Below are positions 18,001 to 26,423 of a stretch of 64,000 bases of DNA, one piece after another. Under the pieces are notes generated by a model, which was not told the DNA's origin, searched no databases, and was given only the letters and a program-made list of their open reading frames with translations. Position numbers and translations under genes: made by a program. This DNA comes from Pleomorphomonas sp. PLEO (lineage in GTDB: Bacteria; Pseudomonadota; Alphaproteobacteria; Rhizobiales; Pleomorphomonadaceae): assembly GCF_041320595.1 (NCBI RefSeq), contig NZ_CP166625.1, positions 2,243,501-2,307,500 on the forward strand. Direction: 5' to 3'. How positions within the stretch are numbered: the stretch's first letter is position 1; every line of letters starts with the position of its first letter.

Positions 18001-18787
18001 CTCGGTCGACTGGGGCCGGGCGGACTCGAACGGCAACGACCGCTTCACCTCGTCCGGCTTCACCGTCGGCCTCGATCGCCGGATGACCGACGCCCTGACC
18101 GTGGGGCTCGCCGGTGGCTTCGCCGTCGATCACACCACCTTGGGCTCGAACAGTTCGTCCGACGGCACGGCCTATACCGCCCAGATCTACGCCAGTCTCA
18201 AGCTGGCTGAGCGGACCTGGCTCGATGTCGTCGGCGGCTACGGAGCGTTGAGGTTCGACAGCGAGCGATGGTCGAGCGGCAACCAATTCGACGGCACGCG
18301 CGATGGCCACGACCTGTTCGGGTCGGTCGGTCTATCGACGGCGCAGGATTTCTCCAGCCTCAGGCTGACCGGCTACAGCCGCCTCGACATCGTCAAGGTG
18401 GCGCTCGATGGTTATGCCGAGAGCGGACCCAGCGGCTTGGCGCTCGCTTATGACGAGATGGATACGACGACGGTGGCCGGCGTCGCTGGCCTCAAGGCCG
18501 CCTATGCGGTGCCGATGAGCTGGGGCACGCTGACGCCCGGCGCCCGGTTGGAATATCGCCATGCTCTTGACGGCGGTTTCACGCAGGGCCTCGGCTACGC
18601 TGACGTCGGCGGCTTCGGCTATACGATCTCGGGAGAGTCTTCGGCCAAGGACAGCGCCACCATCGGCCTCAGCCTTGGCGCGACGACGCTCGATGGCCTC
18701 AACCTCGAGCTCGAATACCAGCTGTCGGCCGACGGCGGCGGCGTCGCCAGCCAACAGGTGAGGGCGGGTATCAGGCTGGCCTTTTGA
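15074..18787 (+). CDS. Autotransporter adhesin with Ig-like repeats
   Basis: This is a 1237-residue type V secreted surface protein. A long signal peptide (about 1-54, cleavage near AEA) is followed by an IPT/TIG domain (about 56-140) and a fibronectin type III domain (about 142-235). Ig-like domains follow in alternation: a Big_3-like type ending AVYGGD and a He_PIG-like type containing YSQTLTASGG. From residue 413 these form 181-residue units. A linker at about 866-960 leads to a 12-strand autotransporter beta-barrel (about 965-1237) that starts LPFHLWSGGSVDWGR and ends GIRLAF, with the terminal Phe needed for BAM insertion. No protease or lipase domain is visible, so adhesion or aggregation is the likely role. 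An alternative start ATG lies two codons downstream. Confidence 0.9.
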   Translation: MVMRLHLSTARRAGSRLYGCVLSAGFGWLGRGFRRVCLLLAALLLVTVSSAEAADISMINSVSPNVASTLGGTTVIITGTNLTGTYDVRFDYGYPATSFTVDSDTQITAVTPAHPAGTPNVMIWTPLSQTSVYNIFKYASAPDAPTIGTATAGTGSASVTFTAPSSDGGSAITGYTVTSSPGGKTATGTASPITVTGLTNGTSYTFSVSATNEVGTSNASADSNAVTPTVATPTVRLSGPTVLTYGDTVTYTATLSDGASPSGTVTFRDSSGTLGTGTISGGSASYSTSSLSYGTHAISAVYGGDADNDTATSNTLTVRVDAPTISVSPGLLPALVVGSAYSQTITASGGTGPYSYGVTAGTLPAGLSLTSSGTLSGMPTAVGAFYFNITATDANAFDGTRAYSGSVGLATPAIGLSASSASIVVGTPVTLTATLSGGVSPSGTVTFKDGGTTLGSDTVSGGSASYSTNSLATGSHTITAVYGGDTNNDTVTSSAVTVAVNAPTISLTPSSLPNATVGTAYSQTLTASGGTAPYSYMVTTGVFPTGMSFVVATGVMSGTPAAAGSFNFTVTATDAGGYTGSAAYAITVDGVTPAIALSASPSSVMAGTSVTLTATLSGGVSPGGTVTFKDGGTTLGSDTISGGAASYSTSSLAAGSHAITAVYGGDTNNIAATSSAVTVTVSAPTISLTPASLPNATVGTAYSQTLTASGGTAPYSYVVTAGTLPAGLSFDATSGVLSGTPATAGSFNFTVTATDAGGYTGSAAYVVTVASVTPAIVLSASPTTVVSGGSVTLTATLSGGASPSGTVTFKDGGTTLGTDTISGGSASFATSALASGSHSITAAYAGDTNNAAVTSSVVTITVSAAVRPDPSQDQTVTAMVTAQATSSARFGQTQITNTVQRLEQLHDEPASSAADGGGGQTARSSYAASALAYGSGASSENTGTDSSASQAVSQLSRGIEVAERKAGLPFHLWSGGSVDWGRADSNGNDRFTSSGFTVGLDRRMTDALTVGLAGGFAVDHTTLGSNSSSDGTAYTAQIYASLKLAERTWLDVVGGYGALRFDSERWSSGNQFDGTRDGHDLFGSVGLSTAQDFSSLRLTGYSRLDIVKVALDGYAESGPSGLALAYDEMDTTTVAGVAGLKAAYAVPMSWGTLTPGARLEYRHALDGGFTQGLGYADVGGFGYTISGESSAKDSATIGLSLGATTLDGLNLELEYQLSADGGGVASQQVRAGIRLAF
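16311..17670 (+). repeat. Tandem 543-bp coding repeats in autotransporter
   Basis: The landmark CCATCGNGCT recurs at 16311, 16854 and 17397, exactly 543 bp apart (181 codons). The first two units are complete, and the third stops after its first Ig-like domain near 17670. Long stretches are nearly identical between units, so unequal recombination could change repeat number. Confidence 0.9.
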
Positions 18788-18811
18788 AAATCGCGGGCCG
18801 GTGAAGAGGGG

Positions 18812-19447
18812 TCACATCGGCGGGACGACGCCATTGGTGCCGACGACGACGCGTTGCGCGGTGATGGCGCCATCGATCGCCTTCTCGGCAATGACGAAGA
18901 CCACCGCCCCCGGCTTCATGTCGGCCTTGGTGGCCGGCGCGAAGGTCACGATGGGCGTGCCCTCGGTAATGGTGATCTTCTTCTCCTGGCCGTGATAGGT
19001 GACGGTCACGGTCTGGCCGTTGACGCTCTTGACCGCGTCGGCCACCGTGGCGTTGGTCATGGTGCTGTTGGGCTTCAGGTCCCATCCGCGGCTGCCTTCG
19101 CCGGTGCCTTTCATGGCTGGCGGAAAGATCACCACCTCAAGCGCATCGTCGCCGCCATCCTTGGCCGGCGCCGATGCGATGCCGACAAAATCGCCGGGCT
19201 TGATGTCGGTGACGGCGGCGCGGGCAACGCTGGAGAGCTGCCATTTCGGGGCCAGCGCGATATCGACCGTCTCGCCCTCGCGCGTCTTCACCGTCAGCGC
19301 CGGATCGTTGAAGCTGACGATATCGCCGCGGATGCGAACAGGATCGGTCTTGCCGCCCTCGGCGAAAGCGGGCGAGCCAAGGCCCACGGCGATCGGCAGG
19401 CTGACGATGGCGGCGGCGAGAAGGGCCGGCATACGGTTGTGAAGCAT
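18812..19447 (-). CDS. Periplasmic protein of unknown function, possibly DUF5666-like
   Basis: This 211-residue exported protein has a signal peptide at about 1-29 (cleavage near AFA-EGG). The mature part looks like repeated small beta-barrels: VRIRGDIVSFNDPALTVKTREGETVDIALAP followed by DIKPGDFVGIAS, and later VNGQTVTVTYHGQEKKITIT with MKPGAVVFVIA. That OB-like pattern recalls DUF5666 proteins, but I am not certain. AGGGAG precedes the ATG. It is convergent with the autotransporter, only 24 bp away, and is followed by no clear terminator. Confidence 0.7.
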   Translation of the reverse strand: MLHNRMPALLAAAIVSLPIAVGLGSPAFAEGGKTDPVRIRGDIVSFNDPALTVKTREGETVDIALAPKWQLSSVARAAVTDIKPGDFVGIASAPAKDGGDDALEVVIFPPAMKGTGEGSRGWDLKPNSTMTNATVADAVKSVNGQTVTVTYHGQEKKITITEGTPIVTFAPATKADMKPGAVVFVIAEKAIDGAITAQRVVVGTNGVVPPM

Positions 19448-19902
19448 GGTCTCTCCCTCATACCTAACGCGTAGGTGGTTCTTGGCGTAGTCGTGTTAGC
19501 CTGAGCTTGGGACTCCACAAAAGCCAATCAAAAGTCCGACATGTCGGCGACATCCGGTAATTCCAGCAGAAGTGGATCGGCTTTGCGTCAGGACGCGCTT
19601 GCCGGCCATGGTCTAGCTGTGACGAGGAAGACGCGCGATCCTCAGCCGCCGGGCAATGCCGCGCCACGAGGCGGGCTCGCCCGAGGTTGCAAATTCTGGA
19701 ATGTGGGAATAAGAAATTAAAGGTTTTTCCTGTAATTTATAACTATAGTGCGGCCTGTTCTTACCATAGGCGGCAGCTCTCGCTGGAGCGCAAGCGATCC
19801 GTCCAGACGGACTTGCCGCTCCAAGTGGCGGTGTTCAAGCGTCTTTGCCCTTCGCCTTCGCGATCCCCGGGCGGATGCTCCACGTGAAGGAAGAGGCGGC
19901 GG
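19448..19902. other. Intergenic region upstream of hybrid kinase
   Basis: 455 bp without a supported gene. The palindromic motif GTCCGACATGTCGGC lies near 19532-19546, and an AT-rich stretch at 19700-19750 is the likely promoter zone of the kinase operon. No RNA gene was recognised. Confidence 0.4.
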
Positions 19903-22900
19903 ATGACCATCGACTTGGCAGCCTTCGTCATGGGAGCCGGGCTGGGGGTGGCTGTCGGCGGCGGCGCCGCGGCCGCGTATTTGCTGGGTTCGGTCCGCCG
20001 GCTCAGGCGGGACGGTGAAGCTGCCCAGCGGACGGTCGGCGAGGCGCTGGCCATGCTCGACCGCGCCCAGGTCAGCATCTGCCTGGTCAAGGACCGGACC
20101 ATCGTCGCCTGCAATCGCGGCTTCGAACGGTTGTTCGGGTATGGCCCTGGCGAGCCGGTCGGCCAGTCGACGCGCATCCTCTACGACAGCGACGCCGCCC
20201 ATGAAGCCGGCGGCGACGACTACCGGCAGATTGCCGAGGGGCTGTTCGTCGGCGACGCCAGGCTGGTGCGCAAGGATGGCACGCCGATCTGGGTCGCCGA
20301 TCATGGCGAGGCGCTCGACCGAGGCGATCCCTCCAAGGGCACGGTGTGGACCGCCTTCGACATCACCGAGCGCAAGCACATCGAGACCGAGATCCGCCTT
20401 GCCAATGCGCGCCTCGAGTTGGCGCAGAATGCCGGCGGCATCGGCATCTACGACAAGGATTATCTTTCCGACGTCTTCTACCGGTCGCCGCAGACCGAGC
20501 GGCTGTTCGGCCTGCCGCCGGGCGGCTTTGGTCAGGGCGACGATGTCTGGCTGCCCCACGTTCATCCCGAGGATCGGCAAGCGGCGGCCGAGGCCGTGAG
20601 GCGGGCGATCGAGGCCAAGCGCACCGATTACAGCGTCACCTATCGCGTTCTTCTGCCGGATGGCGATATCCGCTGGATTTCCTCGGTCGGCCAAATCATT
20701 CTGACATCCGAAGGCCGGTTGGCACGTGATATCGGCGTCAACGTCGATCTTACCGAACAGAAGCGGGCCGAGCAGGCGATCGCCGCCGCCAAGGAAGTTG
20801 CCGAGGACGCGGCGCGCGCCAAGGCGACCTTCCTCGCCAACATGAGCCACGAGATCCGGACGCCGATGAACGCCGTCATCGGCATGACCCGGCTCGCCCT
20901 CAAGACCGAACTCAGCCCCCGCCAGCACGGCTATCTCACCAAGATCTTCTCGGCCGCCGAGAACCTGTTGGGCATCGTCAACGATGTCCTCGATTTCTCC
21001 AAGATCGAGGCCGGGCGGATGACGCTGGAACACGTGCCGTTCCGCCTCAGCGACATTCTCGACAATCTCGCCAGCCTGATCGCCTTCAAGACGGAAGCCA
21101 AGGGCGTCGAGGTGGTGTTCCGCGTCGCGCCTGACCTGCCCAACCTGATCGGCGACCCGCTGCGCCTCGGGCAGGTGCTGCTCAACCTGACCGGCAACGC
21201 CGCCAAGTTCACCGATCGCGGCACGATCGTCATCAGCGTCGATATCTTCGAGAGCCATGTCGAGACCCAGGACGCCGGCCGTGTCGAGCTGATCTTCGCT
21301 GTCGAGGATACCGGCATCGGCATGACCGCCGAGCAGCAGGCGCGCCTGTTCAAGTCGTTCTCGCAGGCCGACAGCTCGGTGACGCGCAAATATGGCGGTA
21401 CCGGCCTGGGCCTGGCGATCTCCAAGGAACTGGTCGAGCTGATGGGCGGGGCGATCCGCGTCGAAAGCACGCTCGGCGTTGGCAGCCGTTTCAGCTTCAC
21501 CGCCCGTTTCGAGGTCGCCGACGACGAGGTCGTCGTCCACCGGGCCGACCAAGTGTCGCTCAACGGCCGCCGCGTTCTGGTGGTCGACGACAACGACGTC
21601 GCCGTCGAGGTGCTGTCGGAGACGCTGCGCGGCTTCGGGCTCGACGTTTTCACGGCAACCTCCGGCCTCCGGGCACTGGAAACCCTGGTGGAGGCGTCGG
21701 AATCGGGCAATTCCATCGAGCTGGTGCTGATGGATTGGCGCATGCCCGGCTGGGACGGCATCGAGACCACCCGCCACATCCGCAGCGATGCCCGGATCTC
21801 GGCGACGCCGGCCATTTTGATGGTATCCGCCTATGGCCGCGAGGACATGACCCGGCAGGCAAGTGGCGTCGCCATCGACGGCTTTCTGTCCAAGCCGGTC
21901 AACCCGGCGCTGCTGTTCAATGGTCTGTTGAAGATCCTGCGTCCCGAGCGGGACGGCGATGGATTGGAGCGCATCGCCGGCTTCGTCGACGATTTCCCCG
22001 ACCTGTCGGCTTTGGCTGGCGCCCGCGTGCTGCTGGTCGAGGACAATGCCCTCAATCGCGAGGTGGCCATCGAGTTTCTGGCCGAGGCGCCGGTGACCGT
22101 CGATCTCGCCGGAGACGGCCAGGAGGCGATCGACGCCGTCCGCGCCCAACATTACGACCTCGTGCTGATGGACGTGCAGATGCCGGTGATGGACGGCCTG
22201 ACGGCGACGCGGCGTATTCGCGAGCAGCCGGAGTTCCAGAAGCTGCCGATCATCGCCATGACGGCCCACGCCATGGCCGGCGACCGCGAGGCGAGCCTTG
22301 CCGCCGGTATGAACGACCACCTGACCAAGCCGATCGATCAGGCCCATTTGCTGCGGACCCTGGTGCACTGGATCGACGTCGAGGGCGTCGAAAAGCCGGC
22401 CGATGGCACCGCGCCGGCGAAGGCGGCTGCCGAACCCGCCGCTCCGGCGCTGCCGGTTGGCGGACTGCCGATGATCGCCGATGTCGACTGGCAGACGGCG
22501 CTCCGCCGCACCAACTACAATCCCGCCCTGCTGGTCAAGCTGGTGCACAACTATCGGCGCGACTTCGTCAATACCGTCGAGGCGCTGCGCGAGGCCAACG
22601 CGGCGGGCGATCTCGACCGCATCCGCCTGTTGGCGCACGGCCTCAAGTCGGCGAGCGCCTATCTCGGCGCCGGCAAGATGGCCTGGCTCGCCAAGGAAGT
22701 GGAGCAGGGCCTCAGGCGAGGCGCCGTCGATGAAGCGCTCGCCCTGATCCCCGATCTGACGACGACGCTGGCGAACCTGCTGGAGGGGCTTGCCGGCTTC
22801 GATGCCGAGCCGCGCACAGCCGATCCCGCCGCCGTCGATCTTGCCAAGCTGGCGCGGCGCTTCCAGCGGCTGGCCGCCCTTCTGAGGGCCGACGACAGCC

Positions 22901-23100
22901 TGGCCGAAGAGGCCGCCGCCGAACTGTCGGCCATGCTGAGCGGCACCGCGCATGCGGACCGCATGGAAGCCGTTCGCATCGAGATCGGCGAAGTCGAATA
23001 TGACAAGGCATTGATCTTGCTAGAGGCCCTGGCAGCGAGCCTTGGCATGGACATTGAGGCCGGAGCGACTGCGACGCTGGTCGCCGGAGACAAGCCGTGA
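19903..23100 (+). CDS. Hybrid histidine kinase PAS-PAS-HK-REC-REC-Hpt
   Basis: This is a 1065-residue phosphorelay kinase. One TM helix at about 8-28 is followed by PAS domains (about 45-160 and 165-290). HisKA has H316 in [11 protein letters not shown]. The HATPase domain spans about 410-530 ([15 protein letters not shown]). Receiver 1 has D611 (LMDWRMPG), receiver 2 has D757 ([11 protein letters not shown]), and an Hpt domain carries H912 in [14 protein letters not shown]. About 110 C-terminal residues are unassigned helical sequence. The chain H316-D-H912 can pass phosphate to the receiver of the next gene, whose GTG overlaps this stop by four bases. GAAGGAAGAGG lies upstream of the ATG. 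Confidence 0.94.
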   Translation: MTIDLAAFVMGAGLGVAVGGGAAAAYLLGSVRRLRRDGEAAQRTVGEALAMLDRAQVSICLVKDRTIVACNRGFERLFGYGPGEPVGQSTRILYDSDAAHEAGGDDYRQIAEGLFVGDARLVRKDGTPIWVADHGEALDRGDPSKGTVWTAFDITERKHIETEIRLANARLELAQNAGGIGIYDKDYLSDVFYRSPQTERLFGLPPGGFGQGDDVWLPHVHPEDRQAAAEAVRRAIEAKRTDYSVTYRVLLPDGDIRWISSVGQIILTSEGRLARDIGVNVDLTEQKRAEQAIAAAKEVAEDAARAKATFLANMSHEIRTPMNAVIGMTRLALKTELSPRQHGYLTKIFSAAENLLGIVNDVLDFSKIEAGRMTLEHVPFRLSDILDNLASLIAFKTEAKGVEVVFRVAPDLPNLIGDPLRLGQVLLNLTGNAAKFTDRGTIVISVDIFESHVETQDAGRVELIFAVEDTGIGMTAEQQARLFKSFSQADSSVTRKYGGTGLGLAISKELVELMGGAIRVESTLGVGSRFSFTARFEVADDEVVVHRADQVSLNGRRVLVVDDNDVAVEVLSETLRGFGLDVFTATSGLRALETLVEASESGNSIELVLMDWRMPGWDGIETTRHIRSDARISATPAILMVSAYGREDMTRQASGVAIDGFLSKPVNPALLFNGLLKILRPERDGDGLERIAGFVDDFPDLSALAGARVLLVEDNALNREVAIEFLAEAPVTVDLAGDGQEAIDAVRAQHYDLVLMDVQMPVMDGLTATRRIREQPEFQKLPIIAMTAHAMAGDREASLAAGMNDHLTKPIDQAHLLRTLVHWIDVEGVEKPADGTAPAKAAAEPAAPALPVGGLPMIADVDWQTALRRTNYNPALLVKLVHNYRRDFVNTVEALREANAAGDLDRIRLLAHGLKSASAYLGAGKMAWLAKEVEQGLRRGAVDEALALIPDLTTTLANLLEGLAGFDAEPRTADPAAVDLAKLARRFQRLAALLRADDSLAEEAAAELSAMLSGTAHADRMEAVRIEIGEVEYDKALILLEALAASLGMDIEAGATATLVAGDKP

Positions 23101-24083
23101 ACTGGAAAAACCCGCAGAAAATCCTGATCGTCGACGACGCGGCGGTCAATCGTCAGGTGCTCGGAGATCTGTTCCGGGCCGAGCATACGGTCATCCTGGC
23201 CAAGAGCGGCGAACAGGCGCTCGAACGGGCCGGGCAGCACCAGCCGGACGTCATCCTGCTCGACGTGGTGATGCCGGAGATGGATGGCTACGAGGTGCTG
23301 CGGCGCCTGCGCGCCGACTCGCGCACGGCGGCTATCGCCGTGATCTTCATCACCGGCCTCGACACACCGGAAGACGAGGCGCATGGCCTGACGGTGGGCG
23401 CCTCCGACTATATCGCCAAGCCGTTCAACATCCAGGTGGTCAAGGCGCGCGTCAACGTGCACCTGAGGCTTGCCCGCCAGCAGCGCCTCTTGGAAACGCT
23501 GGCCAATGTCGACGGCCTGACCGAGATTCCCAACCGCCGCTATTTCGACGAGCGCTTCGCCGAAGAGTTCGAACGCGCCGGGCGGGACGGCAAGCCGCTG
23601 TCGCTGGCGCTGTGCGATATCGACTTTTTCAAGCAATTCAACGATCGCGTCGGCCATGCCGGCGGCGACCGCATGCTGCGCGACGTGGCGAGCGCGCTGG
23701 TTGCCGTGTGCCGGCCGGACGATTTCGTCGCCCGCTATGGCGGCGAGGAGTTCGCGCTGTTGATGCCGGATACAGTTGCCGACGAGGCCTGGCGGGTCGC
23801 CGACGAAGTGCGGCGGGCGATTGCCGCGCTGCTCGGCGAAAACGACGGCGAGGCCGGGTCGGGCGTGACCATCAGCATCGGCGGCGCCACCAAGGGGCGC
23901 CTGGAGCGTCTCGACGTTCTCCTGGCCGCCGCCGACCACGAACTCTACCGGGCGAAGGACGCCGGGCGCGACCGCGTCAGCTGGCGTGGCATCGACCGAA
24001 CGTCGACCGTCAGCCGCGATGAGGCTTCGAGGGAGCCGCATTCTGAGAGCCTGCCCGGAAACTCACCTGGGGCGGGCATCTAG
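23097..24083 (+). CDS. Response regulator with REC-GGDEF output (diguanylate cyclase)
   Basis: This is a 328-residue WspR/PleD-like regulator. The receiver (about 8-125) has phosphoacceptor D56 in [12 protein letters not shown] and ends with the switch Lys in YIAKPFN. The cyclase domain (about 150-315) has the active motif GGEEF at 215-219 and an inhibitory I-site RPDD at 206-209. The GTG start overlaps the hybrid kinase stop, so phosphate from the upstream Hpt domain probably activates c-di-GMP synthesis. The stop codon TAG comes from the first bases of the palindromic element at 24080-24248, so the last residues (NSPGAGI) may be a truncated or altered tail. The catalytic domain itself is complete. 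Confidence 0.92.
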   Translation: MNWKNPQKILIVDDAAVNRQVLGDLFRAEHTVILAKSGEQALERAGQHQPDVILLDVVMPEMDGYEVLRRLRADSRTAAIAVIFITGLDTPEDEAHGLTVGASDYIAKPFNIQVVKARVNVHLRLARQQRLLETLANVDGLTEIPNRRYFDERFAEEFERAGRDGKPLSLALCDIDFFKQFNDRVGHAGGDRMLRDVASALVAVCRPDDFVARYGGEEFALLMPDTVADEAWRVADEVRRAIAALLGENDGEAGSGVTISIGGATKGRLERLDVLLAAADHELYRAKDAGRDRVSWRGIDRTSTVSRDEASREPHSESLPGNSPGAGI

Positions 24084-24248
24084 TGGTTCGACTCCGACAT
24101 TTGCATCCGCCTGATATCGGCCTCGGAGCAAATGTCGGAGTCATAAGAACCACTAGCAAGTTATTGTTTCTAGTGGAGCTTTTGAATTTGACATTTGACC
24201 GCGAGCTTCATGTCAGGCGGGACTCAAATGTCAAATTCGCTCCACTAG
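24080..24248 (+). repeat. 169-bp double-hairpin palindromic element, copy 2
   Basis: Hairpins at 24080-24156 and 24170-24248 each run from CTAGTGG to CCACTAG, with arms of about 25 bp and a 13-base spacer. The element is the better preserved copy of that at 11422-11590 and lies in inverted orientation to it. It begins exactly at the stop codon of the REC-GGDEF gene. Confidence 0.88.
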
Positions 24249-24287
24249 AGCCTGTGAGGCCGCTGCCGCCATGCGGGGCGGCTCAGA

Positions 24288-24433
24288 ATAGCAAAAAGGC
24301 CGGGTGAACCCGGCCTTTTCTCCAACGCCTCGATGATCAGTGCCAGTACATCCGTGGTCAAAGATCAGAAGCGTCAGATGAGTGTTAAACTCACGTTGTT
24401 ACAGATGGGTGACATTCTCGGAAATTCAAGGGG
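24288..24433 (-). repeat. Dispersed about 147-bp repeat ending in a terminator hairpin, copy 1
   Basis: This shares about 110 well conserved bases with 30816-30963 in the same orientation. One end is an intrinsic terminator: GGCCGGG (24298-24304) / CCCGGCC (24309-24315), with AAAAA on one side and TTTT on the other. Downstream come the shared GTGCCAGTACATCCGTGGTC block and a GTTACAGATGGGTGAC block. Read on the minus strand, it could be a small RNA ending at the terminator. Alternatively it is a remnant of an insertion-sequence end. The hairpin can also terminate the REC-GGDEF transcript. Confidence 0.6.
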
Positions 24434-24492
24434 CGAATGTGTTCGCCCCCGTTGTTTGCCTGGGAAGTCTTTCCCTGCCGCTCGAAAGCAGC

Positions 24493-24702
24493 TCAGGCAG
24501 CGCTGAGGTTCTCGGCCGCGTTGCGACCGGTCCGGCTGTCCTGCACGATGTCGAAGGTGACCTTCTGGCCATCGGAGAGCGTGGTCATGCCAGAGCGCTC
24601 GACGGCGGAGATGTGAACGAACACATCAGGCTGGCCATTGCCGATCTCGATGAAGCCAAAACCCTTGACGGTGTTGAAGAATTTGACGGTTCCGTTAGCC
24701 AT
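24493..24702 (-). CDS. cspA: Cold-shock protein, CspA family
   Basis: This 69-residue single-domain OB-fold RNA chaperone has RNP1 at residues 13-20 (KGFGFIEI) and RNP2 at 27-33 (VFVHISA), with the family start GTVKFFN. It binds single-stranded RNA and DNA and melts structure at low temperature or in stationary phase. AAGGAA precedes the ATG. About 150 bp of AT-rich sequence upstream is compatible with the long structured leader typical of cold-inducible copies. Alphaproteobacteria usually have several paralogues, so the exact symbol is tentative. Confidence 0.96.
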   Translation of the reverse strand: MANGTVKFFNTVKGFGFIEIGNGQPDVFVHISAVERSGMTTLSDGQKVTFDIVQDSRTGRNAAENLSAA

Positions 24703-24972
24703 GATGATATTCCTTTCAATTGAGATAGATTTTCGCCGCCCGGCAATGTGCCGTGCGCCGTAGTTCTCGAAATTGATAAGGAAGATCGTAAGTGCCGGTC
24801 GGCGCTAAAACAACGTTCGTCAACAAGATCGACCCGATAATAGATATACCGGTTGGGGCTATTTTACAAGGATCGCTTGGAAATATTGCCCGACCGCTGA
24901 GCTGACCCCTTCAATTCGCCGACAAATTCAACGAAGTTTTCGGGGTTGCTCAGGGGGGCAAAACTCCAAGAC
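24703..24972. other. Leader region of the cold-shock gene and spacer to rpsU
   Basis: 270 bp, no ORF supported. The part next to the cold-shock gene is likely its long 5' leader; no individual cold-box element could be identified by eye. Confidence 0.4.
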
Positions 24973-25248
24973 TTATTCCGTCGCCGTCAGAGACAGCGAG
25001 ACTGGACGCGGCCGCGCCGGACGCTCTTTCGGCTTCGGCATCGGCAGCAGGCCGTCGCGCTGGGCTTTCTTGCGGGCGAGCTTGCGAGAGCGCCGGACGG
25101 CGTCGGCGGCTTCGCGCTTGCGCTTTTCCGACGGCTTTTCATAGGCGCGGTGCTGCTTCAACTCACGGAAAATGCCTTCCCGCTGCATCTTTTTCTTAAG
25201 AACGCGAAGAGCCTGATCGACGTTATTGTCTCGAACGAGAACCTGCAC
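24973..25248 (-). CDS. rpsU: 30S ribosomal protein S21
   Basis: This 91-residue ribosomal protein starts [25 protein letters not shown] and continues with the [25 protein letters not shown] basic helix typical of S21 in alphaproteobacteria. The C-terminal Pro/Arg extension ([11 protein letters not shown]) is common in this class. The GTG at 25248 is chosen because the family begins [11 protein letters not shown]; the open frame nine codons further upstream has no support. S21 joins the small-subunit platform near the anti-Shine-Dalgarno region. Confidence 0.96.
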   Translation of the reverse strand: MQVLVRDNNVDQALRVLKKKMQREGIFRELKQHRAYEKPSEKRKREAADAVRRSRKLARKKAQRDGLLPMPKPKERPARPRPVSLSLTATE

Positions 25249-25464
25249 TGATTTTCCGATCCATTGGGAGAGCAAGACGCCACCGGCCTGTGGTGGCGAT
25301 CGACTGGTTCCGTTTCCAAGCGCCGGCAGGTCGCGAGGCGAACCAGAAGCGTTTCGAGAACAGACAGAGGGTTCCCAAATAGCGCCCCCTGTTCAGCGTC
25401 ACTCGTGCCTTTTATGATGTTTCACGTCAAAATACCACCCCTTGAAAATAAATCAGCTTCTTGC

Positions 25465-25552
25465 CTTGTCTTTATTTTAGCCGGGGAGCATATATAAAAG
25501 CTGTTGATTTACCGAGATTTGGCTTTTCGTTGCCCTATGGCAACTTTTTTTT
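25465..25552 (+). ncRNA. Candidate small RNA ending at a strong intrinsic terminator
   Basis: On the plus strand, GTTGCC (25529-25534), loop CTAT and GGCAAC (25539-25544) are followed by eight T residues, a textbook terminator. No plus-strand gene precedes it within more than 1 kb; the upstream genes (rpsU, cold-shock) are on the other strand. An AT-rich stretch with TTGTCT near 25466 and TATATA near 25491 could be a promoter, giving an RNA of about 50 nt. The start is uncertain and no family was recognised. Confidence 0.45.
25529..25552 (+). terminator. Strong Rho-independent terminator
   Basis: A perfect 6-bp stem with a 4-base loop is followed by TTTTTTTT. It works only in the plus direction. 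Confidence 0.9.
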
Positions 25553-25793
25553 CTCGGGTCGACGATAGCAAAATTTACGCAGTGAACTGGAGGTGCAAGT
25601 ATTTCCTCCCCATCGGACTGCGAAAGTCAACAAGAACACGTATATGTTGGTCGCCCGCAAGGTGTACCGGCAAGGGCGAGAGCCTTTACGGCGAGGCTTG
25701 CCGCGCCGGCGAAAGATCCGTGGCGATCTTCGCAAACAAACCCTTCGCCCATCCGCGGCCTGTCCGGCCATATTCCCAAGGGAGGCAGTCATC

Positions 25794-26096
25794 ATGACGA
25801 CTTTAGACGCGCGCCGCCATTCGAGCCCTCAGAGGGGAAGTGACGCCTCGACCCATGTCTTCAGGATCGGCGAATCGGTGCACTTGAAGCCCAGTTTCCA
25901 ATATGCCTCCCTGTCCGGCGTCTATCGCATCACGGCGACGCTGCCGACGGCCGATGGCCAGCCGCAATATCGCATCCGCAACGAAGAAGAGCGCCACGAG
26001 CGGGTCGCGCCGCAGGACAGCCTGGAGCGGGCGACCGCGTCGTCGACCGGTGGCACCAGGGCCATGCTGATCAAGAGGACATTCGGTCGTGGCTAA
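25794..26096 (+). CDS. Small conserved hypothetical protein
   Basis: This is a 100-residue soluble protein. The central part (VFRIGESVHLKPSFQYASLSGVYRITATLPTADGQPQYRIRNEEERHERVAPQDSLE) looks like an SH3-like beta-barrel. I recall proteins of this type as uncharacterised small proteins in other Rhizobiales. The ATG at 25794 has AAGGGAGG upstream; an in-frame extension to 25593 lacks such a site. The long leader contains a possible GGAGG/CCTCC hairpin at 25589-25609. It overlaps the next small gene by eight bases, so the two are co-expressed. Function is unknown. Confidence 0.75.
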   Translation: MTTLDARRHSSPQRGSDASTHVFRIGESVHLKPSFQYASLSGVYRITATLPTADGQPQYRIRNEEERHERVAPQDSLERATASSTGGTRAMLIKRTFGRG

Positions 26097-26214
26097 AGAG
26101 CAAAAGCGCGGTAATCGCGAAGCCAAGAAGCCCAAACAGGTCAAGGCCGCCGTCGCCGCGCCGGTAAACCCCTTTGCTAGCCCGACCAAGGCCCCGGCCG
26201 GCAAGAAGGGCTGA
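26089..26214 (+). CDS. Small basic Lys-rich protein
   Basis: This is a 41-residue basic protein (start VAKEQKRGNREAKKPK, then Ala/Pro and VNPFASPTKAPAGKKG). Short MAKGQxRSNRExKKPK-type proteins occur widely in Rhizobiales as uncharacterised conserved peptides, probably RNA- or DNA-binding by charge alone. The GTG start overlaps the preceding gene, with AGAGGAC 12 bases upstream. A 14-bp hairpin follows the stop. It is too short for most gene finders. Confidence 0.68.
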   Translation: MAKEQKRGNREAKKPKQVKAAVAAPVNPFASPTKAPAGKKG

Positions 26215-26240
26215 TCGGCCTGCCTTATTGAACGCGGAAC

Positions 26241-26273
26241 GCGCCGGCTGGATGGAAATCATCCGGCCGGCGC
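26241..26273 (+). terminator. Hairpin after the small-protein pair
   Basis: The arms GCGCCGGCTGGATG (26241-26254) and CATCCGGCCGGCGC (26260-26273) pair over 14 bp with one G-T. There is no T-run, so it is a weak terminator or an RNA-stabilising hairpin. Confidence 0.5.
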
Positions 26274-26423
26274 TTGCATATCCCAAAGATGCCGAGAGGG
26301 CTTTGGCGCAACGCACTGTTTGTCAATGCTAACATGCTAGACAAGACTCCGGCACGTCACAGCTGAGTGCTCTGTCGCACCTCTCAAGGGGAGCTTTCGG
26401 CTGCCACCGCAAGGGTCCGCTTC

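Noticed and set aside
19717-22953. 1078-codon minus-strand ORF antisense to the hybrid kinase
   Set aside because: The opposite strand encodes a complete multi-domain kinase; the antisense frame has no recognisable domain and is kept open by GC-rich third positions.
24083-24307. 74-codon ORF across the palindromic element, also open in the other copy
   Set aside because: The open frame follows from the hairpin sequence itself; no ribosome site and no protein-like character.
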